Shown here: positions 10,257 to 18,945 of the stretch, in pieces | How the letters are laid out: every line of letters begins with the position of its first letter | Position numbering within the stretch: the first letter of the stretch is position 1 | Origin: Candidatus Hydrogenedentota bacterium | GTDB taxonomy: Bacteria > Hydrogenedentota > Hydrogenedentia > Hydrogenedentales > JAEUWI01 | Length of the DNA stretch: 64,000 nt | NCBI GenBank assembly: GCA_019637335.1 | Contig: JAHBVV010000001.1 | Location: forward strand, 565,440 to 629,439 | Direction: 5' to 3' | Translations under genes and position numbers: made by a program | Notes under the pieces: generated by a model | Databases searched by the model: none | The model's input: only the letters and a program-made list of their open reading frames with translations | Told to the model about the DNA's origin: nothing

Positions 10257-11582
10257 ATGAAAACGTTGTTACACCTATCCCTGAGCATTGTCGCCGTTGC
10301 GGCCGGCGCTTCCCGGGCCGCCGAAGTCGTCGAGACGCTCCCGGTGGACCGGGTCTGGTCGGGCCATCCCGTTGGCTTCGCCCTCCTGACCCATGCGCCC
10401 CACCAATTCGTGGCGTATTACAACGCCGACCGCCAGATGGTCGTCGCCTCGCGCACGCTGGGCGAAACGGGCTGGAACCGCGTCCCGCTGCCGGAGAAGG
10501 TGGTCTGGGACAGCCACAACTACATCACGATGGCGCTGGATGATCGGAACCACCTGCACCTGTCCGGGAATCTCCACGTGAACCCGCTGGTCTACTTCAA
10601 GACCGGCGCGCCGCTCGACCTCGCGACCTTCGCGCGGGTCGAAAAGCTGGTGGGCGAGGACGAGGGCCGCATGACCTATCCCCGCTTCTTCCGGGGACCG
10701 GCCGGCGAGTTTATCTACACCTACCGCGACGGCAGCAGCGGTTCCGGCAACCAGATCTACAACCGGTACGACGCGGAAACCGGCGCGTGGTCGCGGCTGC
10801 TGGATCGTCCCCTGACCGACGGCCGCAGCGAGATGAACGCCTATCTCGACGGCCCGCACCGGGGGCCGGACGGGTACTTTCACCTCGTCTGGGTGTGGCG
10901 GAACACCCCCGACTGCGAAACGAACCACGACGTGTCGTACATGCGCAGCCGCGACCTGATCGGCTGGGAAACCGCCGGCGGCGAGGCGCTGGAATTGCCG
11001 GTCACCCCGGACGCCTCCGCGACCGTGGTCGATCCCGTCCCGCCGGGCGGCGGCGTGATCAATGGCAACGCGAAGCTGGGTTTCGACCTGGACGGGCGGC
11101 CGGTGGTGACCTACCACAAGTACGACGGCGACGGATACTCCCAGGTATTCAATGCGCGCTGGGAGGACGGGAAGTGGGCCATTGCGGCGGCCTCCCGCTG
11201 GGATACGCGCTGGGAATTCAGCGGGCGCGGCAGCATCCCCTTTGACGTGCGGGTCCAGCCCGTCAAGCGGGACGGGGACGGGCTCTACCAGGAATGGAGC
11301 CACTGGCAGCTCGGGCGCGAGCGGTGGCGCATCGACCCGGAGACGCTCCGGGCCACCGAACAGCTCCCCCTGCCGCCGAGCAACACGCCACCCGGGTTCG
11401 GCACGATCCAGGGCGAATTCCCCGGGCTACAGGTGCGCACCGCCACCGATCTCGGGAGAAGCCCGGAGCCGGGCACGCGCTACCTCCTCCGCTGGGAGAC
11501 CCTCGGCCCCAACCGCGACCGGCCCCGCGAACCGCCGCTGCCGGAACCATCGGAGCTGGTGCTGTACAAGATCCAGGGGTGA
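10257..11582 (+). CDS. Exported BNR-4-type beta-propeller protein
   Basis: 441 residues. A signal peptide MKTLLHLSLSIVAVAAGASRA precedes a sialidase/BNR-like propeller: WSGHPVGFALLTHAPHQFVAYYNADRQMVVASR, DSHNYITMALDDRNHLHLSGNLH and YDGDGYSQVFNARW look like successive blades. The fold family (BNR repeat-containing family member) is frequent beside polysaccharide lyases and sulfatases in marine and soil degraders, where some members are ulvan or rhamnose-polymer hydrolases or lyases. I chose the ATG at 10257 because it begins the signal peptide and follows GAGGG; in-frame upstream codons have no signal-like sequence. The substrate is not known. Confidence 0.85.
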   Translation: MKTLLHLSLSIVAVAAGASRAAEVVETLPVDRVWSGHPVGFALLTHAPHQFVAYYNADRQMVVASRTLGETGWNRVPLPEKVVWDSHNYITMALDDRNHLHLSGNLHVNPLVYFKTGAPLDLATFARVEKLVGEDEGRMTYPRFFRGPAGEFIYTYRDGSSGSGNQIYNRYDAETGAWSRLLDRPLTDGRSEMNAYLDGPHRGPDGYFHLVWVWRNTPDCETNHDVSYMRSRDLIGWETAGGEALELPVTPDASATVVDPVPPGGGVINGNAKLGFDLDGRPVVTYHKYDGDGYSQVFNARWEDGKWAIAAASRWDTRWEFSGRGSIPFDVRVQPVKRDGDGLYQEWSHWQLGRERWRIDPETLRATEQLPLPPSNTPPGFGTIQGEFPGLQVRTATDLGRSPEPGTRYLLRWETLGPNRDRPREPPLPEPSELVLYKIQG

Positions 11583-11658
11583 CGCGGGGGGCGCGACTTC
11601 CGCCGGCGCGTGTGCTACCCTGAGGGCGACGGGCACTTCGTGACATGGAGGCAGCACG

Positions 11659-13113
11659 ATGGGTAAAGTTCTGCAATGGTCGGTCGCAATCCTGGTTTCG
11701 ATCACCCTGCTCGCAATCATCGGCATGCAAATGCTCGCGCGGCACACCGCCCACTCCCGGGACCAGTCGGTCGGGGCGCTTCGCGAGAAACTGGCGCAGT
11801 TCGAGGACGCGCCGCCGCGGGACGGGGGCAATGCGTCGAGTGAATCCCCGCGATCCGGTACGGATAGCGCGGCGCCCATTTCCACGCCCGACATTGAGGC
11901 GCTGCGGGCCGGGTGGCAAGCACTGGCGGTCGAGGCCGATGCGATGCTCGAGCCCTGCGAACTACCGGAGGGGATATGGGTCTCGGTCGTCGGCGCCGCG
12001 CGCCACGTCGAGGATGGCGCCCTGAGCGCAGTTGAGCGCGAGCGCCTCCTCGCCTTTCAGGCATGCCGTCAACCCTATATCGACGAGGTGATGGCGCTCG
12101 TCCGGTGCGGGGTCGATATGGACACGGTGTTCGATATGCCCTATCTGTTGAAGCGCCTATCGGCCTTTGACGGCCCCGGACGGGCATCCTGGGTGTTACA
12201 ACGGCGCCTCTGGATCAGCGCCGCGCTCGAGGACCATGGCGCGGTGCTCGATGCATTTTACGGGCTCGTCTATCTCAACGGTTTTCGATTCCGTGGGCTG
12301 CCCGGTTATTGGAGTATCGGGGACTACTCAAACTGGGAACTTCTCCGCCCGGCCATTGAAAGCGAGCTGGCCAGCGGGCCGCGCGGCGACGCCCTGTTCG
12401 ACCTGCTGAGCCACCACCGGAATCCGGGCTTCTTTCGGGCCCAGGTACGGCTCCGCGCGGCGGAAATCATTGAAAGCTACGAAACCTGGAATCAGCGACC
12501 GATGGGTTTCGCGTTTCGGGAGGCGCCCGTGGCGTATTTCCGGAACTGGGCCTATCCCCGCCTGACGCCGGCCCTGTTCAATCACGATCTCGATCGGTTC
12601 AGCCGCGCGACCGCGGAGCTATTGGATCTGGTGGCGTTGCCCTACGCCGAGGCCGAGCCCCGGCTGGCGTCGTTTTACGAGAAGTTCGACGTGGAGCCAA
12701 ATGTCTCCAATATTAAGGTCATGCGAAGCAATTCGGGCTGGTACTTCGTCGTCCAGCTCAGCCGCCACGACCTGCCGAACCAACCCGACCGGTGGGCTTC
12801 GATGGACATCATCCGCCTGGCGATGCTGCTTGAGCGCCACAAGCGCGCGGATGGCGCCTATCCCGATTCCCTGGAGGTGTTCGCGGGCGAATTCGGTGGC
12901 GCCGTGCCCCGAAATCCCTATCTGGATGCGCCGTATGTGTATGAGCTGGCTGACGACGCCTACCAACTCGGATACACCCGCGAGCTCGGGTACGAGCGAG
13001 AGTACGTTCGCGACGCGGACCCGCTTGTCATCACGCACTACTGGCATGACCCGTATGGACTCGCCTCGGATATGGACCCATACGGCGAGCCCGAAGATGG
13101 GGAAATCGAATAG
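11659..13113 (+). CDS. Membrane-anchored protein of unknown function
   Basis: 484 residues. One N-terminal transmembrane helix (WSVAILVSITLLAIIGMQML) is followed by a polar linker rich in Ser, Pro and Gly, then a mostly helical body. The C-terminal part (LAMLLERHKRADGAYPDSLEVFAGEFGGAVPRNPYLDAPYVYELADDAYQLGY) resembles the C-terminal region of large uncharacterised membrane proteins of Planctomycetes-like bacteria, in which a pseudopilin-like segment checks a folded exterior. I do not recognise a named family. GGAGG lies 9 bases before the ATG. It shares a bidirectional terminator with trxA, which is convergent. Confidence 0.8.
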   Translation: MGKVLQWSVAILVSITLLAIIGMQMLARHTAHSRDQSVGALREKLAQFEDAPPRDGGNASSESPRSGTDSAAPISTPDIEALRAGWQALAVEADAMLEPCELPEGIWVSVVGAARHVEDGALSAVERERLLAFQACRQPYIDEVMALVRCGVDMDTVFDMPYLLKRLSAFDGPGRASWVLQRRLWISAALEDHGAVLDAFYGLVYLNGFRFRGLPGYWSIGDYSNWELLRPAIESELASGPRGDALFDLLSHHRNPGFFRAQVRLRAAEIIESYETWNQRPMGFAFREAPVAYFRNWAYPRLTPALFNHDLDRFSRATAELLDLVALPYAEAEPRLASFYEKFDVEPNVSNIKVMRSNSGWYFVVQLSRHDLPNQPDRWASMDIIRLAMLLERHKRADGAYPDSLEVFAGEFGGAVPRNPYLDAPYVYELADDAYQLGYTRELGYEREYVRDADPLVITHYWHDPYGLASDMDPYGEPEDGEIE

Positions 13114-13139
13114 CCGGCATCCCGGTCCGACGAAACAAA

Positions 13140-13167
13140 CGCCCCGGCGCGGGTTTGCGCCGGGGCG
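13140..13167. terminator. Bidirectional terminator between a membrane protein gene and trxA
   Basis: An 11-bp perfect stem (CGCCCCGGCGC) with a 6-base loop lies between two convergent stop codons. The minus strand side ends in TTTGTTT, which suits trxA; the plus side has GTCGTGCATTTT. Confidence 0.85.
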
Positions 13168-13198
13168 TCGTGCATTTTGGAATGTGTTGCGGGCCCGA

Positions 13199-13519
13199 TC
13201 AGGCCAGCGCGCTGTCGATGGCCTTGGCGAGGTCGCCTTTGCCGGTCACGCCGATGAAGCGGTTGACCTCGGCGCCGTCTTTCATAATCAGCAGGGTCGG
13301 GATGCTCGACACGCTGAACTCCTGCGCCAGGTTCGAGGCGCTGTCGACGTCCACCTTGCCGATTTTTGCCTTGCCGTCGTACTCGGCGGCGAGTTCATCG
13401 AGCACCGGGGCGATCATCCGGCACGGCCCGCACCATTCGGCCCAGAAGTCCACGAGGGTGACCCCGCTGGCTACGGCATCCTTGAAGTTGTCTTCCGTGA
13501 GTTCGGTGGCGTTGCTCAT
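13199..13519 (-). CDS. trxA: Thioredoxin
   Basis: 106 residues, standard length for a cytoplasmic thioredoxin that reduces disulfides, for example in ribonucleotide reductase and methionine sulfoxide reductase. The active site WCGPC is at residues 29-33 after VDFWAE, the buried Asp is in LVDFW, and the cis-Pro is in SSIPTLL. GVTGKGDLAKAIDSAL is the usual C-terminal helix. TAGGAG precedes the ATG at 13519. It stands alone between convergent and divergent neighbours. Confidence 0.97.
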   Translation of the reverse strand: MSNATELTEDNFKDAVASGVTLVDFWAEWCGPCRMIAPVLDELAAEYDGKAKIGKVDVDSASNLAQEFSVSSIPTLLIMKDGAEVNRFIGVTGKGDLAKAIDSALA

Positions 13520-13714
13520 ACGAGAATACTCCTATGCGGGTAATGCGTGACGTGTGATTTCCGGGGGTTGTTGCGATAACTTAGCGGATTATAGCCGAGG
13601 GGGCGGCCCGCGGTAAAGTCCCGGCGGGGCCCGCTCCCGCGCCGCCGGGCTAAACGGCTGGTATCACGCGATTTGACAATTCAGCGCGCGGCGCACTACA
13701 CTATCCTGCCCTGC

Positions 13715-13804
13715 GGAGAGTTGTCCGAGTGGTTTAAGGAGCACGCTTGGAAAGCGTGTGTGCGTGGAAGCGTACCGAGGGTTCGAATCCCTCACTCTCC
13801 GCCA
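13715..13804 (+). tRNA. tRNA-Ser (anticodon GGA), CCA encoded
   Basis: The acceptor stem GGAGAGT pairs with ACTCTCC. The anticodon arm CACGC-TTGGAAA-GCGTG gives GGA, which reads UCC and UCU serine codons. A long variable arm (TGTGCGTGGAAGCGTACC region) is typical of class II serine tRNAs, and the T arm GAGGGTTCGAATCCCTC is canonical. The CCA end is in the DNA and is followed by TTTTTT, a possible terminator. Confidence 0.96.
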
Positions 13805-13945
13805 TTTTTTATGCGCATTTCCGGGCGCGGCGTTTCGGGGAGAGGGGCGGCGCACCCGGCATGGGCCCTGTTCGGCCGGCTGAATCACGCCGCCGCCGGG
13901 CGCGATCGGCGCGGCCCGGATTCGTGGAGCACCCGGAACCACACG

Positions 13946-14977
13946 ATGATCAATGGCGTCCCCCGCATACTCCTGGTACGGTTAAGCGCCATCGGCGATG
14001 TAGTCCGCGTGCTGCCGGCCCTGCATACCCTCCGCAACCGCTACCCGAACGCCCAAATCGATTGGGCGGTGGAGCGGAAATCCCTCGAAGTCATCTCGGG
14101 CCACCCCGCGCTCGACCAGATCCATGTCTTCGAGCGCTCGGGCGATTTCAAGAGCGACTTCCGGACGTTTCGCGGGCTGTGCGCCACGCTCCGCGCACAG
14201 CGCTACGACTGGGTCATCGATTTCCACGGTATTTTCAAGACCGGTGTCATCACGCGGTGCTCCGGGGCCGCCAAACGGATCGGGTTTGCCCGCCCGCGCG
14301 CCCAGGAATTCAGCCACCTCGCCACCAACCAGCGGGTCCGCCTGGTCTCCAACTACATGAACCGCATCGAGGAGAACCTGGAGCTCTGCAAGGCCGTGGA
14401 CGCCAAGTGCCACTCCCTCGATGTCGTCATTGATATCCCCGAGGAGGCGGACGACGCCATCGACGCCTATTTCACCCGCCGCTTCCACGGCGCCAAGAAG
14501 GTCATCGCAATCCACGCGCCCGTGGACCGTCCCGAAAAGCAGTGGCCGCTGGAATACTACGCGGCGCTGGCCGATATGATCATGCGCGACGGCCGCTACG
14601 AGGCGCTCCTCACCTACGGGCCGGGGCAGCGCCCGGTGGTGGACGAGGTCGTCGCGATGACGCGGTGCAAGCCCCACGTCGCGCCGGAGACGCCCGACCT
14701 CAAGCACTACGCCGCGCTCGTGGAGCAGTGCGATCTCTATTTCGGCGGCGACACCGGCCCCATGCACATCGCTTCGGCGATGGGAACGCCGATCATTGCG
14801 GTTTTCGGGGGCACCCACCCCAGCCAGCACGCGCCCCTGCGGCAGCCGTCGCGCGTGCTCTACGCGGGGCCGGAGATTCCGGTGCGCAGCATCGACCGCG
14901 AGAACGCCGAGGCCCTGTTCCGCAAGATCACGCCGGAAATGGCGTACGACACCTGCGTCGAAATGCTGCACCAGTAG
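13946..14977 (+). CDS. Glycosyltransferase family 9 (ADP-heptose:LPS heptosyltransferase-like)
   Basis: 343 residues. The GT9 family adds heptose to lipopolysaccharide core sugars in the cytoplasm. The N-terminal Rossmann half starts RILLVRLSAIGDVVRVLPALHTLR, the classic heptosyltransferase opening with the catalytic-loop Asp. The C-terminal half carries YFGGDTGPMHIASAMGTPIIAVFGGTHP, the nucleotide-sugar binding signature. This implies an outer membrane with LPS or a related glycolipid. The ATG at 13946 opens the first beta strand; its ribosome binding site is weak. It lies close after tRNA-Ser and ends in TAG. Confidence 0.9.
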   Translation: MINGVPRILLVRLSAIGDVVRVLPALHTLRNRYPNAQIDWAVERKSLEVISGHPALDQIHVFERSGDFKSDFRTFRGLCATLRAQRYDWVIDFHGIFKTGVITRCSGAAKRIGFARPRAQEFSHLATNQRVRLVSNYMNRIEENLELCKAVDAKCHSLDVVIDIPEEADDAIDAYFTRRFHGAKKVIAIHAPVDRPEKQWPLEYYAALADMIMRDGRYEALLTYGPGQRPVVDEVVAMTRCKPHVAPETPDLKHYAALVEQCDLYFGGDTGPMHIASAMGTPIIAVFGGTHPSQHAPLRQPSRVLYAGPEIPVRSIDRENAEALFRKITPEMAYDTCVEMLHQ

Positions 14978-15008
14978 CCCGCCGCCATTCCGGCACGCCG
15001 GATCCACC

Positions 15009-15154
15009 GTGATACGGGCTTTCTGCCCGGCCCGAAATCCTCGTCATTCCATCGGTTATGATCCGCGCCTCCGGCGCTGAAGGAACGGTATTCAGGGCTG
15101 AAAACCCGCTCCATAGCGCTCGTAATTCATCGGCAATATCAAAACGGCGCCCTT
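15009..15154 (+). repeat. Truncated copy of MITE family A
   Basis: It matches the right half of the element at 36896-37205: GATACGGGCTTTC..., CGCTCCATAGCGCTCGTAATT and a terminal AATATCAAAACGGCGCC. The left terminal repeat is absent. It is flanked on the right by TTAAAA, the same motif found beside the copy at 27748-28375. Confidence 0.7.
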
Positions 15155-15245
15155 AAAAAACGGCCCATTTCTTCAGGGTAATCGCATTTATCCCCGACCG
15201 CGGCATCGGGGCGTTATCTTGAATCGATTTGGAGCCCTGAATCAA

Positions 15246-15485
15246 CGAAAGTGCAATTCTTTAGCCATCTGAAGTAGTCGCCCTCGTCGCACCCAACGGT
15301 GGCGGCTCTCGGTGATCGAGCACCGTCATCCCCACGAAAGTGGGGATCCAGAGACCATGCAACGTTAACCTCGCAATCCCTCTGGATTCCCGCCTTCGCG
15401 GGAATGACGAATACATCCAGTGTAAGTAAGGAATCTCGTATCGGCGAACGCCTTACTTCAGACGGCTAAAGAATTACCGAAAGTG
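15246..15485. mobile_element. 224-bp MITE (element E) with terminal inverted repeats and 8-bp target duplication
   Basis: The element spans 15254-15477. The left end AATTCTTTAGCCATCTGAAG and the inverted right end TAATTCTTTAGCCGTCTGAAG give arms of about 22 bp with one mismatch. CGAAAGTG stands on both sides (15246-15253 and 15478-15485). The GTAA-type tip and 8-bp duplication are hallmarks of the IS66 family, so an IS66-mobilised non-autonomous element is likely. Its core contains a GTCATCCCC/GGGGAT palindromic unit of the widely dispersed kind. No coding capacity. Confidence 0.75.
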
Positions 15486-15790
15486 CAATTCTTTAGCCAT
15501 CTGAAGTAGCGCCAGCCCATTCTTGTCATGCCGAGATACTACGACGAGAGCGCGCCAGGCTGGGAGCGCAGGCGTCCCCGCCTGCAATGCACCGGAGGTG
15601 CATGGCGTGTTTGCAATATCGGCGCCTTAGAGCAGGGAGACGACTGAACCCGGATCACCACCGTTTATCCGATTCGCGCCTTCGGCGCGATGCGGGCGGG
15701 CCGCCCGCGCTCCCATTTGTCCGCACTTCCGTTGCGGCGCGGGATTTTTCGTCGAGGAATCAAGCCCACTTCATTCCGCTAAAGTATTAC
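15486..15790 (+). mobile_element. 305-bp MITE, family B copy 1
   Basis: It shares its left end with the neighbouring element E (AATTCTTTAGCCATCTGAAG), and its right end GCTAAAGTATTAC inverts to GTAATACTTTAGC. The interior (GGGAGCGCAGGCGTCCCCGC, CAATGCACCGGAGGTGCATG, CCGTTGCGGCGCGGGATTTTTC) is closely similar to the element at 27809-28114. The right flank does not repeat CGAAAGTG, so the pair may have arisen by recombination between shared ends. The whole stretch 14978-15806 contains these repeats and no gene. Confidence 0.75.
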
Positions 15791-15806
15791 CTCAATGTTA
15801 ACTGGG

Positions 15807-17414
15807 TTATAAATCTACAAGACCTTCCGTAGATTCCAACCGCCTTTGGATAGCCAGCGCCTCCTGGTGGAAATGTTCCGAACGTTCGATATCTCCGCGC
15901 GCCGACGCCAATCCACCCAGTGCCGCCAGCCGGGTCACCTGCCTATCGAGTTGCCCCTTGGCGCGCTCGATTTCGAGGGATTGCAGGAAAAGGGTTTCCG
16001 CTGCGTCGAGATCATCACGCGCCCAGGCGATGGCGGCGAGGTGTGCGAGAATAGTAGCTTCTACATTTGACCGGCCGATTTGGCGGTATAGGTCCAGCGC
16101 CTCGCGAAGATATCCCTCAGCTGCGTCGAGGTCTCCCTTATCGAAAGTGACGGCGCCAAGGCGGCTCAAGGCACTGGCCTCTCCCGCAGTGCGCCCGACG
16201 CTTCGATCTAGTGCTAGCGCCTGACCAAAGTAATCCGCGGCACGTTCAAGATTTCCGCGTGTCCGTTCGATGTCGCCGAGCTCTGCGAGGGTATCCGCTT
16301 CGCCATCGACATGGACGGCTTGTCTATAGATTTCTAGCCCTTGACGATAGAGTCTTTCGGCACTGTCCAGATTGCCCCTCGCCTCTTCATTGCTGGCAAG
16401 ATTGGCAAGCATGTTTGCTTCGCCAATATCGCTGCCGACTTCTTTGTAAACGGCTAATGCTTCGCGAAATAAAGCTTCCGCATTGTCCAGGTCTCCACGC
16501 GCCCGAATAGCACTTCCAAGATTGCCCAGCGCACTGGCCTGGCCGTGAAGGTTATGCGTTCCGCGATAGATTTCAAGCGCCTTCCGATAGTGGGATTCAG
16601 CACTCTCTCCATCGCCGCGCATTCCGGAGAGATACGCCAGATTGGACAATACTCCCGCATGGTACTCGGCCAAGCCGCAGTCGACACACACGTCAAGCGC
16701 CTGATGGAGGATGCGTTCTGCTTTCTCAGGATCGCCGATCCAATTGTATAGAAACCCCAATTCCTGCAACCAATTCAGGAGGTGCGGTGCGAGCCCTTCG
16801 TTTGGAGGCAAATCGACCTGGGCTATTCGTTGCTCCAATTCAGCGATGCGAAATCGTTTCTGCGTTGCATCAAGGTTTCTGGAAATCCCGTAGCTGTCCT
16901 CACACCCTTCGCGAACGACCACTTCCTGGCTCAACCTTGGCGCGACAAACTCAAAGCCGTGGCTCCGGTATCGCCAGAAATCGGGGGCTTGTGAGGGGAG
17001 TAGCGCTGCCACATACGCGGGCACCCAGAATACGACCGGGCAGGGGAAGCGGGTTTCCCACAAGTCGCGCGAGGCGTTCAAAGAACGCAGGGTCGGGTGT
17101 TCTTCGGTCTCCGAGGAAACGGAGTGTTCGATGCCTGTCATGAAGAGCGCGGGAGGGTGGATCGTCTCTAATTGACTCGTCACTTCGCCATATACATCCA
17201 CACACCCGCGGGGCAAGCTAACGACGGCCAGATCAGGGTGGCTTTTTCGGACGCTTTCAATGCAATAGTCCCTCAATATGGGACTATTGCATACGGCAAC
17301 CGAGATGGAAAAGGTATTCGCCGAAATATCAAGCAGTCGCCGGAGCGCGGCGAGTTCCGCGGCCTGCTCCTGGGTTTCGCGGCCGGAGAGCATGTCGGTG
17401 GCGGCGCGCGCCAT
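15807..17414 (-). CDS. TPR-repeat protein paired with a P-loop ATPase
   Basis: 535 residues. Residues 1-185 form a domain with ISVAVCNSPILRDYCIESV, ALFMTGIEHSV and LNASRDLWETRFPCPVVFWVPAYV...APDFWRYRSHGFEF. This pattern is typical of the N-terminus of TPR proteins in Cyanobacteria and Chloroflexi that resemble the sensor part of STAND NTPases. From about residue 205 to 530 there are at least eight TPRs of the 40-residue kind (for example GDLDNAEALFREALAVYKEVG). The ATG at 17414 follows the ATPase stop by one base (TAAGATG), so the two are translated together. A role as sensor or scaffold for the ATPase is likely; a defence role is possible but not shown. Confidence 0.85.
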   Translation of the reverse strand: MARAATDMLSGRETQEQAAELAALRRLLDISANTFSISVAVCNSPILRDYCIESVRKSHPDLAVVSLPRGCVDVYGEVTSQLETIHPPALFMTGIEHSVSSETEEHPTLRSLNASRDLWETRFPCPVVFWVPAYVAALLPSQAPDFWRYRSHGFEFVAPRLSQEVVVREGCEDSYGISRNLDATQKRFRIAELEQRIAQVDLPPNEGLAPHLLNWLQELGFLYNWIGDPEKAERILHQALDVCVDCGLAEYHAGVLSNLAYLSGMRGDGESAESHYRKALEIYRGTHNLHGQASALGNLGSAIRARGDLDNAEALFREALAVYKEVGSDIGEANMLANLASNEEARGNLDSAERLYRQGLEIYRQAVHVDGEADTLAELGDIERTRGNLERAADYFGQALALDRSVGRTAGEASALSRLGAVTFDKGDLDAAEGYLREALDLYRQIGRSNVEATILAHLAAIAWARDDLDAAETLFLQSLEIERAKGQLDRQVTRLAALGGLASARGDIERSEHFHQEALAIQRRLESTEGLVDL

Positions 17415-17415
17415 C

Positions 17416-18722
17416 TTAGACCTCGCCGGGCGGCGGCGGCGGGGTCAAGCCAGCCACCATCGGATTGAGTCCGTACCATTCCCTGTCGTTGACGTATTGC
17501 AGTATGGCGCGGCTATCAATGAGTTCGCGGAATTCGTCTTCCGTATCCTCTGTTCGCGGATACCATCCGCTACGGCGCACTTCCTCAATTATGGGCCAAT
17601 GTTCGCGCCGGAGCATGCGGGCGTACTCGCGTTCGCCCTCCCTGCGAACCCGGGCGAGGGCCTTGGAATCTATGGGAAGGCCGGATGCCAGGATGGCTTC
17701 GCGAACGGAGGCCATCAACTCCGATGGTTGCCCGCCGCACAACTTTATCAATTCCGTTTCGAGGGGCTTCGTCTTGAACAGGTCCTTAGACGCAATGCCG
17801 GCCGAGGCGCATCTGCGCTGGATCATGTCGCGCATCCGGTCGAGTCCCGCCCGGTGCGGCTTGGAATCCGGTGGCGGTGTTGCGACCTTGACCATGGGGA
17901 CAACGGGGACATGGTTGTTGAAACTGGACTTGATGGCTTGTTCGTGGTGGGAGTAGGCCAGAGACAAGGGTAAGGTGTAGACGGTGTGGCATTGAAATGC
18001 GGTGAGCTGGGCGGCGCGGTGTATAAAGAGGTACTCTGCCGTTGAGCAACCTGCGTCATCTTTGGGCCGTATGACCATTTTTCGAGATCGTCAAGAAGAA
18101 CCACGAGGCCCTGGTAGCCCTTGCGGCTGAGTCCGGCGATGGCTTGTCCGATCACGTCATTGGCCGCGGCGAGCCAGTTGTTGGTGTCGGGCTCCAGGAG
18201 CTTGCGGATGTCGTCCCTGGCATCGGGACTGCTCTTGAGCGTGGAGGAGATCTTCAACATTCCCGCTTCGAGGCTTGCCCCTTCGAAACTTATCTCGCTG
18301 CCAAGGAGTTTCTTGATACGCTCCCATCGATCCGCGAAGTACCCGGGTTTGAGTTGGATTCCTTCACGTTCCTTAAGTTGTTTTGCCAGTTGCCGTACAA
18401 GTGCGATGAGGATCTCGGGGAAATCCACGTCATTTCTATCGATGTCATCGTCTGCCTTCACCAGAACCGTAAAATAGCGCCCGCCGGAATCCTGGCGCTC
18501 CAATTCTACCTGCAATCGCATCAGTTCGGTGGACTTTCCACTGCCTTTGTGCCCCGCCAGGACCTGGCTCACCGAGTGCTCGGCCATCCGAATGCGAGAC
18601 GCCAGCCGGTGAACGACGTCCATTTCCCCCCGCGAACGATCCAACGGCACATAGAGGGATTCCTGTTCCGGCGTCAGCGGCGCGAGCGAAAAGGCCCGGT
18701 ATACGGTCTGAACTTGGTTCAT
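17416..18722 (-). pseudogene. P-loop ATPase (STAND/AAA-like) split by a -1 frameshift at a slippery heptamer
   Basis: The zero frame (ATG 18722, stop 17823) encodes 299 residues: Walker A GHKGSGKST at 57-65 and Walker B LVVLLDDLEK at 206-215, then its sequence turns low-complexity. The -1 frame continues the protein with KDDAGCSTAEYLFIHRAAQL, FQCHTVYTLPLSLAYS and a helical tail to 17416, giving about 435 residues. The frames meet at C_CCA_AAG (18066-18060, minus strand), a canonical X_XXY_YYZ -1 slippery site. Either this is a programmed frameshift that makes short and long forms, or a one-base mutation or assembly error. It is coupled to the TPR gene by a 1-base gap, and its own ATG overlaps an upstream stop. 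Confidence 0.8.
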
Positions 18723-18898
18723 TTGCAAAATTCCATGAGAATTGAAGTCTTGCGTAAGTATACATGATACGTAGCATCTTCACGTAGAATAAGCACTGCT
18801 TTGAACTCAGGATAGCCCAAGACACCTACATCAGGCTCAATCGGGGCGAAACGTTTTACGGGCAGATGCTTGCAGGTCCAATAAGCCCGTAAAGGCAA
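18719..18898 (-). CDS. Possible small coupled ORF or relic upstream of the ATPase gene
   Basis: A frame of up to 59 residues from a TTG at 18898 ends in a TGA that overlaps the ATG of the ATPase gene (ATGA). The peptide looks protein-like: LPVKRFAPIEPDVGVLGYPE, FKAVLILREDATYHVYLRK. The four-base overlap is typical of coupled operon genes. There is no ATG start and no convincing ribosome binding site, so it may be the 3' end of a truncated gene. No family recognised. Confidence 0.35.
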   Translation of the reverse strand: MPLRAYWTCKHLPVKRFAPIEPDVGVLGYPEFKAVLILREDATYHVYLRKTSILMEFCK

Positions 18899-18945
18899 TG
18901 TCCGGCTTGGGTAACAATTGCTCAGGGTGTTGGGGATTGCTACGC

